Positions 37,601 to 50,260 of a stretch of DNA of 64,000 nt are shown here, piece by piece. The stretch spans positions 8,354,001 through 8,418,000 of the forward strand of contig JAZGTH010000019.1 in the NCBI GenBank assembly GCA_036877525.1, in the 5' to 3' direction. Under the pieces are notes generated by a model. That model ran no database searches and was not told the DNA's origin. It was given only the letters and a program-made list of their open reading frames with translations. The stretch comes from Chromobotia macracanthus. Its lineage: Eukaryota; Chordata; Actinopteri; Cypriniformes; Botiidae. Numbering within the stretch: the first letter of the stretch is position 1; each line of letters opens with the position of its first letter. Both the position numbers and the translations under genes were made by a program.

Positions 37601-40600
37601 ACAGGACACACGGGGCCATTAAATAACACACAGACAGACAGAGAGGACACACGGGGCCATTAAATAACACACAGACAGACAAGAGAACACACGGGGACAT
37701 TAAATAACACACAGACAGACAGAACACACGGGGACATTAAATAACACACAGACAGACAGACAGGACACACGGGGACATTAAATAACACACAGACAGACAG
37801 AGAGAACACACGGGGCCATTAAATAACACACAGACAGGAACACACGGGGCCATTAAATAACACACAGACAGGACACACGGGGCCATTAAATAACACACAG
37901 ACAGAGACACACGGGGCCATTAAATAACACACAGACAGAGAGAACACACGGGGCCATTAAATAACACACAGACAGAACACACGGGGCCATTAAATAACAC
38001 ACAGACAGAACACACGGGGACATTAAATAACACACAGACAGACAGACAGAGAACACACGGGGACATTAAATAACACACAGACAGAGAGAACACACGGGGA
38101 CATTAAATAACACACAGACAGACAGAACACACGGGGACATTAAATAACACACAGACAGAGAACACACGGGGCCATTAAATAACACACAGACAGACAGAAC
38201 ACACGGGGCCATTAAATAACACACAGACAGACAGAACACACGGGGCCATTAAATAACACACAGACAGACAGACAGACAGGACACACGGGGCCATTAAATA
38301 ACACACAGACAGAACACACGGGGACATTAAATAACACACAGACAGTGAACACACGGGGACATTAAATAACACACAGACAGTGAACACACGGGGACATTAA
38401 ATAACACACAGACAGTGAACACACGGGGACATTAAATAACACACAGACAGAACACACGGGGACATTAAATAACACACAGACAGAACACACGGGGCCATTA
38501 AATAACACACAGACAGACAGACAGAACACACGGGGCCATTAAATAACACACAGACAGAGAACACACGGGGCCATTAAATAACACACAGACAGACAGAACA
38601 CACGGGGCCATTAAATAACACACAGACAAGAACACGGGGCCATTAAATAACACACAGACAGAAACACACGGGGACATTAAATAACACACAGACAGACAGA
38701 ACACACGGGGCCATTAAATAACACACAGACAGACAGACAGAACACACGGGGACATTAAATAACACACAGACAGGACACACGGGGACATTAAATAACACAC
38801 AGACAGAGAACACACGGGGCCATTAAATAACACACAGACAGAACACACGGGGACATTAAATAACACACAGACAGACAGAACACACGGGGCCATTAAATAA
38901 CACACAGACAGACAGAACACACGGGGACATTAAATAACACACAGACAGGAACACACGGGGACATTAAATAACACACAGACAGAGAACACACGGGGCCATT
39001 AAATAACACGACAGACAGAACACACGGGGACATTAAATAACACACAGACAGCAGAAGAACACACGGGGCCATTAAATAACACACAGACAGACAGACAGAC
39101 AGGACACACGGGGCCATTAAATAACACACAGACAGACAGACAGAACACACGGGGCCATTAAATAACACACAGACAGACAGAGAGAACACACGGGGCCATT
39201 AAATAACACACAGACAGACAGACAGGACACACGGGGACATTAAATAACACACAGACAGACAGACAGAACACACGGGGCCATTAAATAACACACAGACAGA
39301 CAGAACACACGGGGCCATTAAATAACACACAGACAGACAGACAGACAGAACACACGGGGCCATTAAATAACACACAGACAGACAGACAGAACACACGGGG
39401 ACATTAAATAACACACAGACAGCAGACAGGACACACGGGGACATTAAATAACACACAGACAGGACACACGGGGACATTAAATAACACACAGACAGACAGA
39501 CAGAACACACGGGGACATTAAATAACACACAGACAGAACACACGGGGACATTAAATAACACAGACAGACAGACAGAACACACGGGGCCATTAAATAACAC
39601 ACAGACAGACAGACAGGACACACGGGGACATTAAATAACACACAGACAGACAGACAGGACACACGGGGACATTAAATAACACACAGACAGAACACACGGG
39701 GCCATTAAATAACACACAGACAGACAGACAGAACACACGGGGCCATTAAATAACACACAGACAGACAGACAGGACACACGGGGACATTAAATAACACACA
39801 GACAGACAGACAGGACACACGGGGACATTAAATAACACACAGACAGAACACACGGGGGCATTAAATAACACACAGACAGACAGACAGAGAGAACACACGG
39901 GGACATTAAATAACACACAGACAGAGAACACACGGGGCCATTAAATAACACACAGACAGAGAGAACACACGGGGCCATTAAATAACACACAGACAGACAG
40001 AACACACGGGGCCATTAAATAACAGACAGAGAGAACACACGGGGACATTAAATAACACACAGACAGAGAACACACGGGGACATTAAATAACACACAGACA
40101 GACAGAACACACGGGGCCATTAAATAACACACAGACAGACAGACAGAACACACGGGGACATTAAATAACACACAGACAGGACACACGGGGACATTAAATA
40201 ACACACAGACAGACAGACAGAGAGAACACACGGGGCCATTAAATAACACACAGACAGAGAACACGGGGACATTAAATAACACACGGACAGACAGACAGAA
40301 CACACGGGGCCATTAAATAACACACAGACAGACAGACAGAACACACGGGGCCATTAAATAACACACAGACAGACAGACAGAACACACGGGGACATTAAAT
40401 AACACACAGACAGGACACACGGGGACATTAAATAACACACAGATAAACGACTAACAGGTGTGTGAAATGAGCGCAGACGAGACAAGAGAACAAGGGGGCG
40501 GGGCCAACACGAGCGACCGGAGAGCACATGGTGAATGTAAACAAAACAGAGACCATTGCTTACACAAGACCCAGAGCATGAGTTCAGATCCAGACTCCAA

Positions 40601-42104
40601 GAAACAAGAACCAAGACTAAGTAGTCAGGACAAAACAACACGCTCTGACACTAAACACAGAGCATGAGTTCAGATCCAGACTCCAAGAAACAAGAACCAA
40701 GACTAGAAGAAGTCAGGGATCAAAACAACACGTGAGACTAAACACAGAGCATGAGTTCAGATCCAGACTCCAAGAAACAAGAACCAAGACTAGAAGAAGT
40801 CAGGATCAAAACAACACGCTCTGACACTAAACACAGAGCAGAGTCAGACCAGACTCCAAGAAACAAGAACCAAGACTAGAAGAAGTCAGGATCAAAACAA
40901 CACCTGACACTAAACACAGAGCATGAGTTCAGATCCAGACTCCAAGAAACAAGGGGAACCAAGACTAGAAGAAGTCAGGATCTAAACAACACATGGCTCT
41001 GACACTAAAGACCAGAGCATGAGTTCAGATCCAGACTCCAAGAAACAAGAACCAAGACTAGAAGAAGTCAGGATCAAAACAACACGCTCTGACACTAAAC
41101 ACAGAGCATGAGTTCAGATCCAGACTCCAAGAAACAAGAACCAAGACTAGAAGAAGTCAGGATCAAAACAACACGCTCTGACACTAAACACAGAGCATGA
41201 GTTCAGATCCAAGAAACAAGAACCAAGACTAGAAGAAGTCAGGATCTAAACAACACGCTCTGACACTAAACCCAGAGCATGAGTTCAGATCCAGACTCCA
41301 AGAAACAAGAACCAAGACTAGAAGAAGTCAGGATCAAAACAACACGCTCTGACACTAAACACAGAGCATGAGTTCAGATCCAGACTCCAAGAACCAAGAA
41401 CCAAGACTAGAAGAAGTCAGGATCAAAACAACACGCTCTGACACTAAACACAGAGCATGAGTTCAGATCCAGACTCCAAGAACCAAGAACCAAGACTAGA
41501 AGAAGTCAGGATCAAAACAACACGCTCTGACACTAAACCCAGAGCATGAGTTCAGATCCAGACTCCAAGAACCAAGAACCAAGACTAGAAGAAGTCAGGA
41601 TCAAAACAACACGCTCTGACACTAAACACAGAGCATGAGTTCAGATCCAAGAAACAAGAACCAAGACTAGAAGAAGTCAGGATCTAAACAACACGCTCTG
41701 ACACTAAACCCAGAGCATGAGTTCAGATCCAGACTCCAAGAAACAAGAACCAAGACTAGAAGAAGTCAGGATCAAAACAACACGCTCTGACACTAAACCC
41801 AGAGCATGAGTTCAGATCCAGACCCAAGAAACAAGAACCTAGACTAGAAGAAGTCCGGATCCTGGAGCGAGGATTATTCATAATAATCTTAGTATCTGTA
41901 GTGAATGCAGAAGTCAAATATAATTTATATTTTTATTAAATGAAAATGATTTGTACAAAGACTAGCAAAGGTTAACGCACATCACCTCTTTCTTCACTTA
42001 CCTGTAGTTTCATACAGTTGTCTTAATTTTTTAACAACTTTTTCAAAATCACTTGTGTCATCACGAGGACGCTTCTTGTCAGTTTTAGCTTCTGCTTTAG
42101 ACAT
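28662..42104 (-). CDS. SAMHD1-like dNTP triphosphohydrolase without SAM domain
   Basis: Homologue of SAMHD1, the HD-domain enzyme that cleaves dNTPs to deoxynucleosides and triphosphate and restricts retroviruses in mammals. Minus-strand exons: 42104-42002, 35222-35134, 34403-34243, 34054-33939, 33345-33289, 32971-32958, 32665-32522, 32446-32346, 31724-31616, 31151-31060, 30075-29990, 29879-29726, 29556-29485, 29397-29293, 28786-28662. Visible motifs: KKRPRDD (nuclear-signal-like) near the start; IHGHIELHPLL; DTPQFQRLR (allosteric nucleotide site); GASHNRFEHS, LCHDLGHGPFSH and YFARDCHHLG (the H...HD...D metal and catalytic set). Exon 1 is followed directly by a helical linker, so the SAM domain found in mammalian SAMHD1 is absent. 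The model needs one extra base in the 29726-29879 exon to stay open, and a second shift is suspected in the last exon. Identity is clear; functionality is uncertain. Confidence 0.88.
30318..30343. repeat. (CTGT)n microsatellite
   Basis: About six tandem CTGT units inside an intron of the SAMHD1-like gene. Confidence 0.9.
30395..31020. mobile_element. Likely dispersed-repeat remnant in an intron of the SAMHD1-like gene
   Basis: The block starts GGTTGCTTGATTATGAC and continues with ATCATAATCACGATTATTTT, a pattern I recall as dispersed in fish genomes. Part of it (ATCAGAATCAGTTACTCCAG near 30962) reappears in diverged form near 55278 (ATCAGAATCAGGTATTCCAG). That recurrence within the window is direct evidence of a repeat. 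The class is not determinable here. Confidence 0.4.
35871..35985. repeat. 23-bp minisatellite, five copies
   Basis: Five near-perfect copies of a 23-bp unit containing GAAACAAAACCGGAGCAACA. It is the first of three tandem arrays in intron 1 of the SAMHD1-like gene. Confidence 0.93.
36105..40445. repeat. 4.3-kb minisatellite, CACACGGGG(C/A)CATTAAATAA plus (CAGA)n
   Basis: Roughly 100 or more copies of a compound unit: a constant core, ACACGGGGCCATTAAATAAC or its GGGGACATT variant, followed by a variable run of CAGA/GACA tetranucleotides. The unit is about 33-45 bp depending on the tetranucleotide count. The two core variants (GGGGCC and GGGGAC) alternate along the array. It lies in intron 1 of the SAMHD1-like gene. 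The repetitive minus-strand frames here (SVCYLMAPCVLSVC type) are artefacts. Confidence 0.97.
40540..41862. repeat. 89-bp minisatellite
   Basis: About 15 copies of a unit near 89 bp containing GAGCATGAGTTCAGATCCAG and AACCAAGACTAGAAGAAGTC. Some copies lack the 10-base ACTCCAAGAA part or carry small indels. This is the third array in intron 1 of the SAMHD1-like gene and follows the previous one after a 100-bp spacer. Confidence 0.95.
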
Positions 42105-43253
42105 CTTCTGTTTGCCTATCTTCTGTAGGATCTGTTGTAATCTAGTGTGCTGTAGCAAACTATGATAATATTAATGACGCTCTGAACATCTACCTTCAGC
42201 TTTTATAGATGCAGAAACCCATCCCGCTGGATTATAGCAGCAGAACAGGAAGTGCTCTGTTATTAAAATATGATGACGTGTCAGTGATTGGTGAGTTTGA
42301 TCAGTGACAGCAGAATCCTAGAGACTCATATTTGAAAGACTAAACTAAAATTAAAGCATGATGCCAGAGCAACAAATTTAATTTGTACTAGTTAGCTTTA
42401 GTTTGACATTTTCCAAGCAAATACTCTACATGTGAATAAAAATGTGGTGTGCAAAAATTTTGCAGTTTTGCAGCAGAATAGATTTCAGATTAAAATGTTT
42501 CTCTTGAGTAAATTTGATCTGATTGTGTAGAAATAACAGACATCTAAAAGTTATACATCAGTACAATTGTCACAATTAGACTGTACAGCTCACACAAAGT
42601 CTTTAATAATACAAGTCAAGGGAAAATTGTAAGAGAAAACACCATCAACATAGACAGGATCAGACACAGGGAGTATATACAGATCAAATGAGATGACAGG
42701 TGAACAGAATCATTCATCAAACACACTGGGAAACTCAGGTCAAAAGACACAGTACACAAAACTGAGACCAAATGAAAACTAAAATAGAACATACACATTA
42801 CAACAACTGAGAGGATCAACAGCTCTTTGGAATATTCCAGTTAATATACAGTATGTGAATTTTGAGTGTGTGTGTTAAAACTCACGAAAACTATTTATTG
42901 GTTTAATTTGGTATGTGGATCAAATGAAACTTAATAAACAATGTTGTTCAGCTCAGGACAGAGTCTGATGCTTCTGATTTGATTCAATTGTAAACATGTA
43001 ATCAGACAGATTGAAGGGAAAGAGACATAGAGAAGAACTTCACAAAGAAGGATTTACAAAATACTTTGTATTTTAGCTCATTTGTTTTTCACTTTGTAAG
43101 TCAAAGTGTGTCAATGCAAATACAGCACATTGTTAATGTAAATGAGCACATATACAGAACACAATACTGATAGATCCAACAGACCCAAAGGTTGAAGGTC
43201 CAGTTGACTAGGTTTTACACTAGTTCTCACTGGACTCTTCTTCATAGAAATGA
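42105..43253. promoter_or_regulatory. 5' flank of the SAMHD1-like gene and gene-free sequence
   Basis: The first 150 bases probably hold the 5' UTR and promoter of the minus-strand SAMHD1-like gene (its ATG is at 42102-42104). No TATA box or CpG island stands out. The remainder is AT-rich with no coding exon recognised. Confidence 0.3.
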
Positions 43254-45404
43254 TTTTGTCATTTCAACTCAACTTTTGAGTTTATTAAATAATCTTAGTT
43301 GAGTTGCTCAGTGACTTCATTTTACACCAGAGAGAGTTAAAGGTACTGTTTCACAACATTGTCCTGTGACACTATTAAAAACCTTCAGATGGAGACCATT
43401 CCAGTATCTCTCCTAGTGAAGAATATGCAAACCTAACATAAGATTAAACCTCATTAAAATCATGTAGAATAGAATAATGGGTAATTAATAAAAGTAAAAG
43501 TAAAAAGTAACAGAAATAAATTACTAAACTAAATATATAAAAATAGTAAAGAATACTAAGGATAAAAAAATAAGTAATGAAATACAACACAGATGTATGT
43601 CTGTACTTTCCAGTCAGAATATTTACTCATCTCTCAGATAATACACACACACATACACACAAACACACGCACACATACTACTTTCATACATAATTTCTAA
43701 CTGAAGTGGGTTTAATGTGTGGTGAGATTAAATTAATTTATTACATTAGATTAAACTGATGGTCATTTTAGCTTGAACTGGTTCGACATAAAAGTATGTG
43801 TGTGCACAACTAATGGAAAATTGAAAACACAATTATGAGAATCTAGTTCTAAATAAAAAGGTATTTGTGTTTTTTTTAATCTTGCTGTAGACTATAGCAC
43901 TGTTGTTTGTGATTGTGTAATTATGAACACACAGGCACACACTGCTCAGTGTAAGAATATTTATAAACAATAAAAAATGTTTAACAGTTGTTTTATTTTA
44001 CCAAATAAATGTGTAGGTCAAATATTAGTGACACAAAATAATTTACCTGATTTGTTTAAATCAGTTTAAGTTTCAAAGTTTAAATTTAAGAGTAGTTACA
44101 TTTTAAACCTAACCCTAAACAAGTCTGAAAGTAAATGGAAATCATGTATGTAAATGTAAATGGAGCGTCAGCTGATCTATTGTGAACATGCATTGACTGT
44201 CTACTATACAATCTGTTCTGACATTAAACAGAAGAACCTGTGAAACTGGATTCACATCAAACCACTGAATGTTTCTCATTCCTGTAACAATGTAAACAAT
44301 AGAAAACACCCTGTTTTTTAATCTGACTCAGGAGAATGTTTCAGTGGGTGTTGATGTTCAGATGTACTGTACAACACATTTAGGAAATGTTTTACCTTAA
44401 TGCTGAGTTCATTCACATTCCAATTTGTACTTTTTCAAGTAGCAAAGATCTTCAAAAGATGTTAGATAAGATAATTTTACCAAAACAACAAACACAAAAC
44501 TGTATATTCATAAATTAAGTATTGGTTTGTTTACTTTACAGCAGTACTAAGTACTTTATTTACTTTATGTAATAAGTGTAGAATAACAAGTTGTATGTAA
44601 AGAGGATAGACAGAACAAACACATTTATATCATGGTTGTTTGTACAGTGCTTTCATTTGGATACAGTATGACTGAATCAATACAGCAGGGCATCAGCCAG
44701 AGCAACATTACTATAAAATGTGGCTTCAATAAAACACACCACAGGTGTTGATGATGTTTTACTAATACTTGCTGAAAGATGATGCATCTACAGATAATAT
44801 TTCTTTTGTTAACGGCCTTTGACTTTAATAATGACTCAATAACTTTGTAAAGAATAATTCATCTTTCTGTACATACATAACAATAATTTATGGTGTTGGA
44901 TGCGGTTGCTATTCCCATAATTAGCATGCTAGTGTGTATTGCTGCTAGACAGTAGTTAGCCAGAAGTTATTTAGTCAAGTTGTTTTGACACATAAATCTC
45001 GCTGGGTTTACTGGATTCAGTCATGTTCTCTTTACATGAAGTTTTTGAGTAGAGTTAACATGCCAATGTTGTGTCAAGAAAGCGTGATTCAAACGTGTGG
45101 ACCTGCTATCCATGACTAAATCATGTTAAACCAAAGGGCTTTTTATGAGTGTTTGCAAAACATGCAATACACGATATCCCACCCTATATTCAACTGAAGT
45201 CAGGTAAAAATACAGTGCATATTTTCTGTTGTGTAAATGAACAAAGGAGCAATGAGAAACATTCAGTGATTTAACGGTTTAACCTGTTATTCTCAAAATA
45301 GCCCAACTGATGATCTTTGTTTCCATTCACACAGACATTTTTACTTTCTGCTTCTCATAGTTCAGACCTGTATAAAATCAGGTTTGACAATGTAGGATTT
45401 GATA
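43254..45404. repeat. 2,151-bp direct duplication, copy A
   Basis: This block recurs almost base for base at 45881-48031. Both copies are 2,151 bp with no net indel. It starts TTTTGTCATTTCAACTCAAC and ends TGTAGGATTTGATA. I found no coding frame, no terminal inverted repeats and no LTR structure in it. Confidence 0.93.
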
Positions 45405-45880
45405 CAAGCATTTAATTAAAAGAAAAGGCAAAAAGGACAAAGAATATGAAAATGATTTACAATTAATAAAAAAACATAATTCAGCATTTTGTGCAGTTTG
45501 TATGTTGTCAGACAGAGTTTCTGTGTGTGACAGAAACTGTCAGTGAATTGATCACACAACAGTAGAAGCATTTCATGGAATTACTGACTGAGAGATTAGT
45601 GTCAGAAACACAGACAGTGAATCTTCACATTGTCTGCTGATAAAAACTCTCACTAAAGGCTTCTGTTACTGTTAAAGTGAACATCTGTAATGCATCTGTT
45701 ATCAAATTGCTTTAGTCACTGTAGCCACAGGCTGTACAATATCAACAACACTACTGTGGTCAGTAAGTAAAATGCATTGGAATTATAATTAAGAACATGT
45801 ACCGAAAACAGTAACGATTACTAATTACTCGTTAAATTCCACTATTTATATTGGTATCAGAGTTGCCAACTGTGCAGTTT
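45405..45880. other. Spacer between the two 2,151-bp copies
   Basis: Single-copy sequence with no gene seen. Its last about 33 bases, beginning ATTGGTATCAGAGTTGCCAA near 45850, are repeated immediately after copy B at 48031-48063, so copy B is flanked by direct repeats. Confidence 0.7.
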
Positions 45881-48031
45881 TTTTGTCATTTCAACTCAAC
45901 TTTTGAGTTTATTAAATAATCTTAGTTGAGTTGCTCAGTGACTTTATTTTACACCAGAGAGAGTTAAAGGTACTGTTTCACAACATTGTCCTGTGACACT
46001 ATTAAAAACCTTCAGATGGAGACCATTCCAGTATCTCTCCTAGTGAAGAATATGCAAACCTAACATAAGATTAAACCTCATTAAAATCATGTAGAATAGA
46101 ATAATGGGTAATTAATAAAAGTAAAAGTAAAAAGTAACAGAAATAAATTACTAAACTAAATATATAAAAATAGTAAAGAATACTAAGGATAAAAAAATAA
46201 GTAATGAAATACAACACAGATGTATGTCTGTACTTTCCAGTCAGAATATTTACTCATCTCTCAGATAATACACACACACATACACACAAACACACGCACA
46301 CATACTACTTTCATACATAATTTCTAACTGAAGTGGGTTTAATGTGTGGTGAGATTAAATTAATTTATTACATTAGATTAAACTGATGGTCATTTTAGCT
46401 TGAACTGGTTCGACATAAAAGTATGTGTGTGCACAACTAATGGAAAATTGAAAACACAATTATGAGAATCTAGTTCTAAATAAAAAGGTATTTGTGTTTT
46501 TTTTAATCTTGCTGTAGACTATAGCACTGTTGTTTGTGATTGTGTAATTATGAACACACAGGCACACACTGCTCAGTGTAAGAATATTTATAAACAATAA
46601 AAAATGTTTAACAGTTGTTTTATTTTACCAAATAAATGTGTAGGTCAAATATTAGTGACACAAAATAATTTACCTGATTTGTTTAAATCAGTTTAAGTTT
46701 CAAAGTTTAAATTTAAGAGTAGTTACATTTTAAACCTAACCCTAAACAAGTCTGAAAGTAAATGGAAATCATGTATGTAAATGTAAATGGAGCGTCAGCT
46801 GATCTATTGTGAACATGCATTGACTGTCTACTATACAATCTGTTCTGACATTAAACAGAAGAACCTGTGAAACTGGATTCACATCAAACCACTGAATGTT
46901 TCTCATTCCTGTAACAATGTAAACAATAGAAAACACCCTGTTTTTTAATCTGACTCAGGAGAATGTTTCAGTGGGTGTTGATGTTCAGATGTACTGTACA
47001 ACACATTTAGGAAATGTTTTACCTTAATGCTGAGTTCATTCACATTCCAATTTGTACTTTTTCAAGTAGCAAAGATCTTCAAAAGATGTTAGATAAGATA
47101 ATTTTACCAAAACAACAAACACAAAACTGTATATTCATAAATTAAGTATTGGTTTGTTTACTTTACAGCAGTACTAAGTACTTTATTTACTTTATGTAAT
47201 AAGTGTAGAATAACAAGTTGTATGTAAAGAGGATAGACAGAACAAACACATTTATATCATGGTTGTTTGTACAGTGCTTTCATTTGGATACAGTATGACT
47301 GAATCAATACAGCAGGGCATCAGCCAGAGCAACATTACTATAAAATGTGGCTTCAATAAAACACACCACAGGTGTTGATGATGTTTTACTAATACTTGCT
47401 GAAAGATGATGCATCTACAGATAATATTTCTTTTGTTAACGGCCTTTGACTTTAATAATGACTCAATAACTTTGTAAAGAATAATTCATCTTTCTGTACA
47501 TACATAACAATAATTTATGGTGTTGGATGCGGTTGCTATTCCCATAATTAGCATGCTAGTGTGTATTGCTGCTAGACAGTAGTTAGCCAGAAGTTATTTA
47601 GTCAAGTTGTTTTGACACATAAATCTCGCTGGGTTTACTGGATTCAGTCATGTTCTCTTTATATGAAGTTTTTGAGTAGAGTTAACATGCCAATGTTGTG
47701 TCAAGAAAGCGTGATTCAAACGTGTGGACCTGCTATCCATGACTAAATCATGTTAAACCAAAGGGCTTTTTATGAGTGTTTGCAAAACATGCAATACACG
47801 ATATCCCACCCTATATTCAACTGAAGTCAGGTAAAAATACAGTGCATATTTTCTGTTGTGTAAATGAACAAAGGAGCAATGAGAAACATTCAGTGATTTA
47901 ATGGTTTAACCTGTTATTCTCAAAATAGCCCAACTGATGATCTTTGTTTCCATTCACACAGACATTTTTACTTTCTGCTTCTCATAGTTCAGACCTGTAT
48001 AAAATCAGGTTTGACAATGTAGGATTTGATA
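45881..48031. repeat. 2,151-bp direct duplication, copy B
   Basis: Second copy of the 43254-45404 block. I noticed only three single-base differences by eye: C/T near 43318 versus 45945, C/T near 45037 versus 47664, and C/T near 45274 versus 47901. The copy is therefore very recent or kept identical by conversion, unless the assembly duplicated a haplotype. Confidence 0.93.
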
Positions 48032-49740
48032 TTGGTATCAGAGTTGCCAACTGTGCAGTTTTTCTGCAGAATTTGATTGCTTTTATACTTTTGTCGCATG
48101 TAGTTTGATTTTCTGCAGGTTAAAGGCTTGACAAATTACATGAATTTTATTACACTGAGACAAACTAAAACCAGAAGAACTGTGACATCTCTAAGCGCTT
48201 GAAGAAACCGACCTGCAAATCTGCAAAAGCAGTCTCAGTTGTCTCAGAGTCTTAGATCTCTGTGTGGAGCACTGACTGATGTCAGACTCCTTGTGCACAC
48301 AAACATCTTACTGGATTATAACATTATTAATGGCAAAAAGGATGTTTGGAAATGTAAACTGATATTTGTCACACTACAGCAAAAGATCAATGTAAATATG
48401 CTAATGTTTGTGTGTGTGTGTGTGTGTATAGTAGTGATAGATTGCAAGAGCCTCAGCAAGAGCCTCTGTCTATAGAGAATAATATGAGTTTTGTATAACT
48501 TCTGATCAGTTTCACATGTATTGTCAGCTGTCAGCAGGTGTTTAAAACGTATATCAGCTGCTAGAAAGTAATACATCCATTATCAGAATTTTATGCAAAT
48601 CCACTGAAACAAGCATTATTTTGGATTTATACAGTACCCTCTATATTGGTAACACCTTTCATACATAGTCCCCCAAATTTCAGGGAACAATGGAACACAA
48701 GATTAATATTTTAAGTTTAATTAGTACTTTGTTGCATGTCTTTTGCAGGCACCATGACTGAGTCTGTTCTCTTGTGATAATCTGTATCTTCAGCTTCTGC
48801 TCAGCATGGTTCAGATCAGGCGAATGACAGGCCCGTTCAAGAGTTTTACCATTTTAGTAGTTTAAACCTTTGAGCCCTAAAATGGGTGTTATAATTTCTA
48901 TGTAATTTCTATTTTTGTGAATTGATTGATTTGTTGAGGAAAATCATAAAAATGTTTTTCTTTTCAGTTCATTCAAAGGCACATTACTCAAATCACATTT
49001 CACTTATTTTCATGTTTTTCTTCATAATTTCTGCAAAACACAAATGCCCTTATTTTACATAGGGTTAACCATGAACATCATATCATTATCACACAGTGAA
49101 CTCAAATAGTACACAATTATTCATCAGTAAACATTCAGCAGCAAAACAGATGACACGCCAGTAAGAATCTCTGAATAATAGTGCCACAGGTGTGCTTTAA
49201 AAAACACACCCTAACGCTGGAGAGAGAGCTGAAAGACTTTATATAACTTACACATACAGTATCATTACAGTACTCAGTATGAGTTCCTTATATGAGTGAA
49301 ATTCCACTATTCTGTGACCAGTAAACTGTAGCATCAAACTTATGATTTTCAAACTGATTTGTAGCCTATTTTATTACATGTAATGTATTTTTGCAGAACT
49401 GAAAGACAGCTGAAGGGAGAAATTCTTTAGTCAAAAGACCAAGAAACTGCTATGGTACTATATACTATAATGAAATTTTGGTGCAGAATAAGGTGCAGAA
49501 AAGGCTGAATTTATTTATTAGTGCAACTGGCAGTATACTGTATTGTGCTACATACCTAGTTCTACGTTCATCTACTGTAGGATCACTTTACAGTAGTGTA
49601 ATGAAAACCAGATAGGTACATTTTCTGAAGAAAACATGAGTGGTGCTTGCCATGGCAAAACTCTGGAATATTTAAACAATATTAACATGTTTAAACATGG
49701 TGCTAGCATGAAGTAACATAATGTTAGCATGATAGATATA
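48032..49740. other. Gene-free AT-rich sequence
   Basis: No exon recognised. A (TG)n run lies at about 48407-48428. The segment around 48470-48600 is a diverged relative of 50818-50970 (shared GTATAACTTCTGATCAGTTT). Confidence 0.4.
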
Positions 49741-49764
49741 CTAAAATATGGCGTATTCATGATG

Positions 49765-50260
49765 TTAGGGGGTTGCTAGGGTGATAAAAATGGTTGCTAG
49801 GGTGTGGTCATGAAGTTGCCATACCTAAATCCCACTGACATCCAGAGTCACAAAAGAACACCCACATGTCTCTACAGTATTCTTATGCTGAGATTCTTAT
49901 GGCTCATTCATTTTATTATATGGTTGCTAAGGTAAGTAAATAGTTGCTAGGGTGTAGCTAGACAGTTAACAGGGTAAAACCAATAGACGGATGTGTGTGT
50001 AACAAAAGAGCCAACTCCCATGTCTCTATGATGTTCTGGTGCTGAGATATAGCTAATTCACGTTGGTTGCTAGGGTGCTTTAAATGGTTGCTAGGGCATG
50101 ACTGGACAGTTTCCATGGTAATAATTAAAGACTACTAGGCAGTCTGAGTAAAAAGAGGGCACCCACTTGTCTCTATAATGTTCTGATGCCTCTCACCTTT
50201 TAAAATGGAAGTCAATGGGGTGGTTGTTAGGGTACTGTAACTGGTTGCTAGGGCGTGGCT
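49765..50260. repeat. GGTTGCTAGGG-rich degenerate repeat field
   Basis: The motif GGTTGCTAGGG or close variants occurs repeatedly (about 49771, 49792, 50053, 50085, 50240). Between them, a second motif (CAC/T-TGTCTCTA followed by TTCTGATGCTGAG) recurs about every 130-150 bases (near 49866, 50019, 50168, 50325). This indicates an old, higher-order tandem repeat of about 140 bp that has largely decayed. Confidence 0.65.

Noticed and set aside
36105..40445. Many minus-strand frames with Cys-Val-Leu-Ser repeats
   Set aside because: They are produced by the GACA/GGGGCC minisatellite in an intron of the SAMHD1-like gene.
43254..48031. LTR retrotransposon with two 2.1-kb LTRs
   Set aside because: The 476-bp spacer has no primer-binding site, polypurine tract or gag/pol frame, and the blocks do not start TG or end CA.
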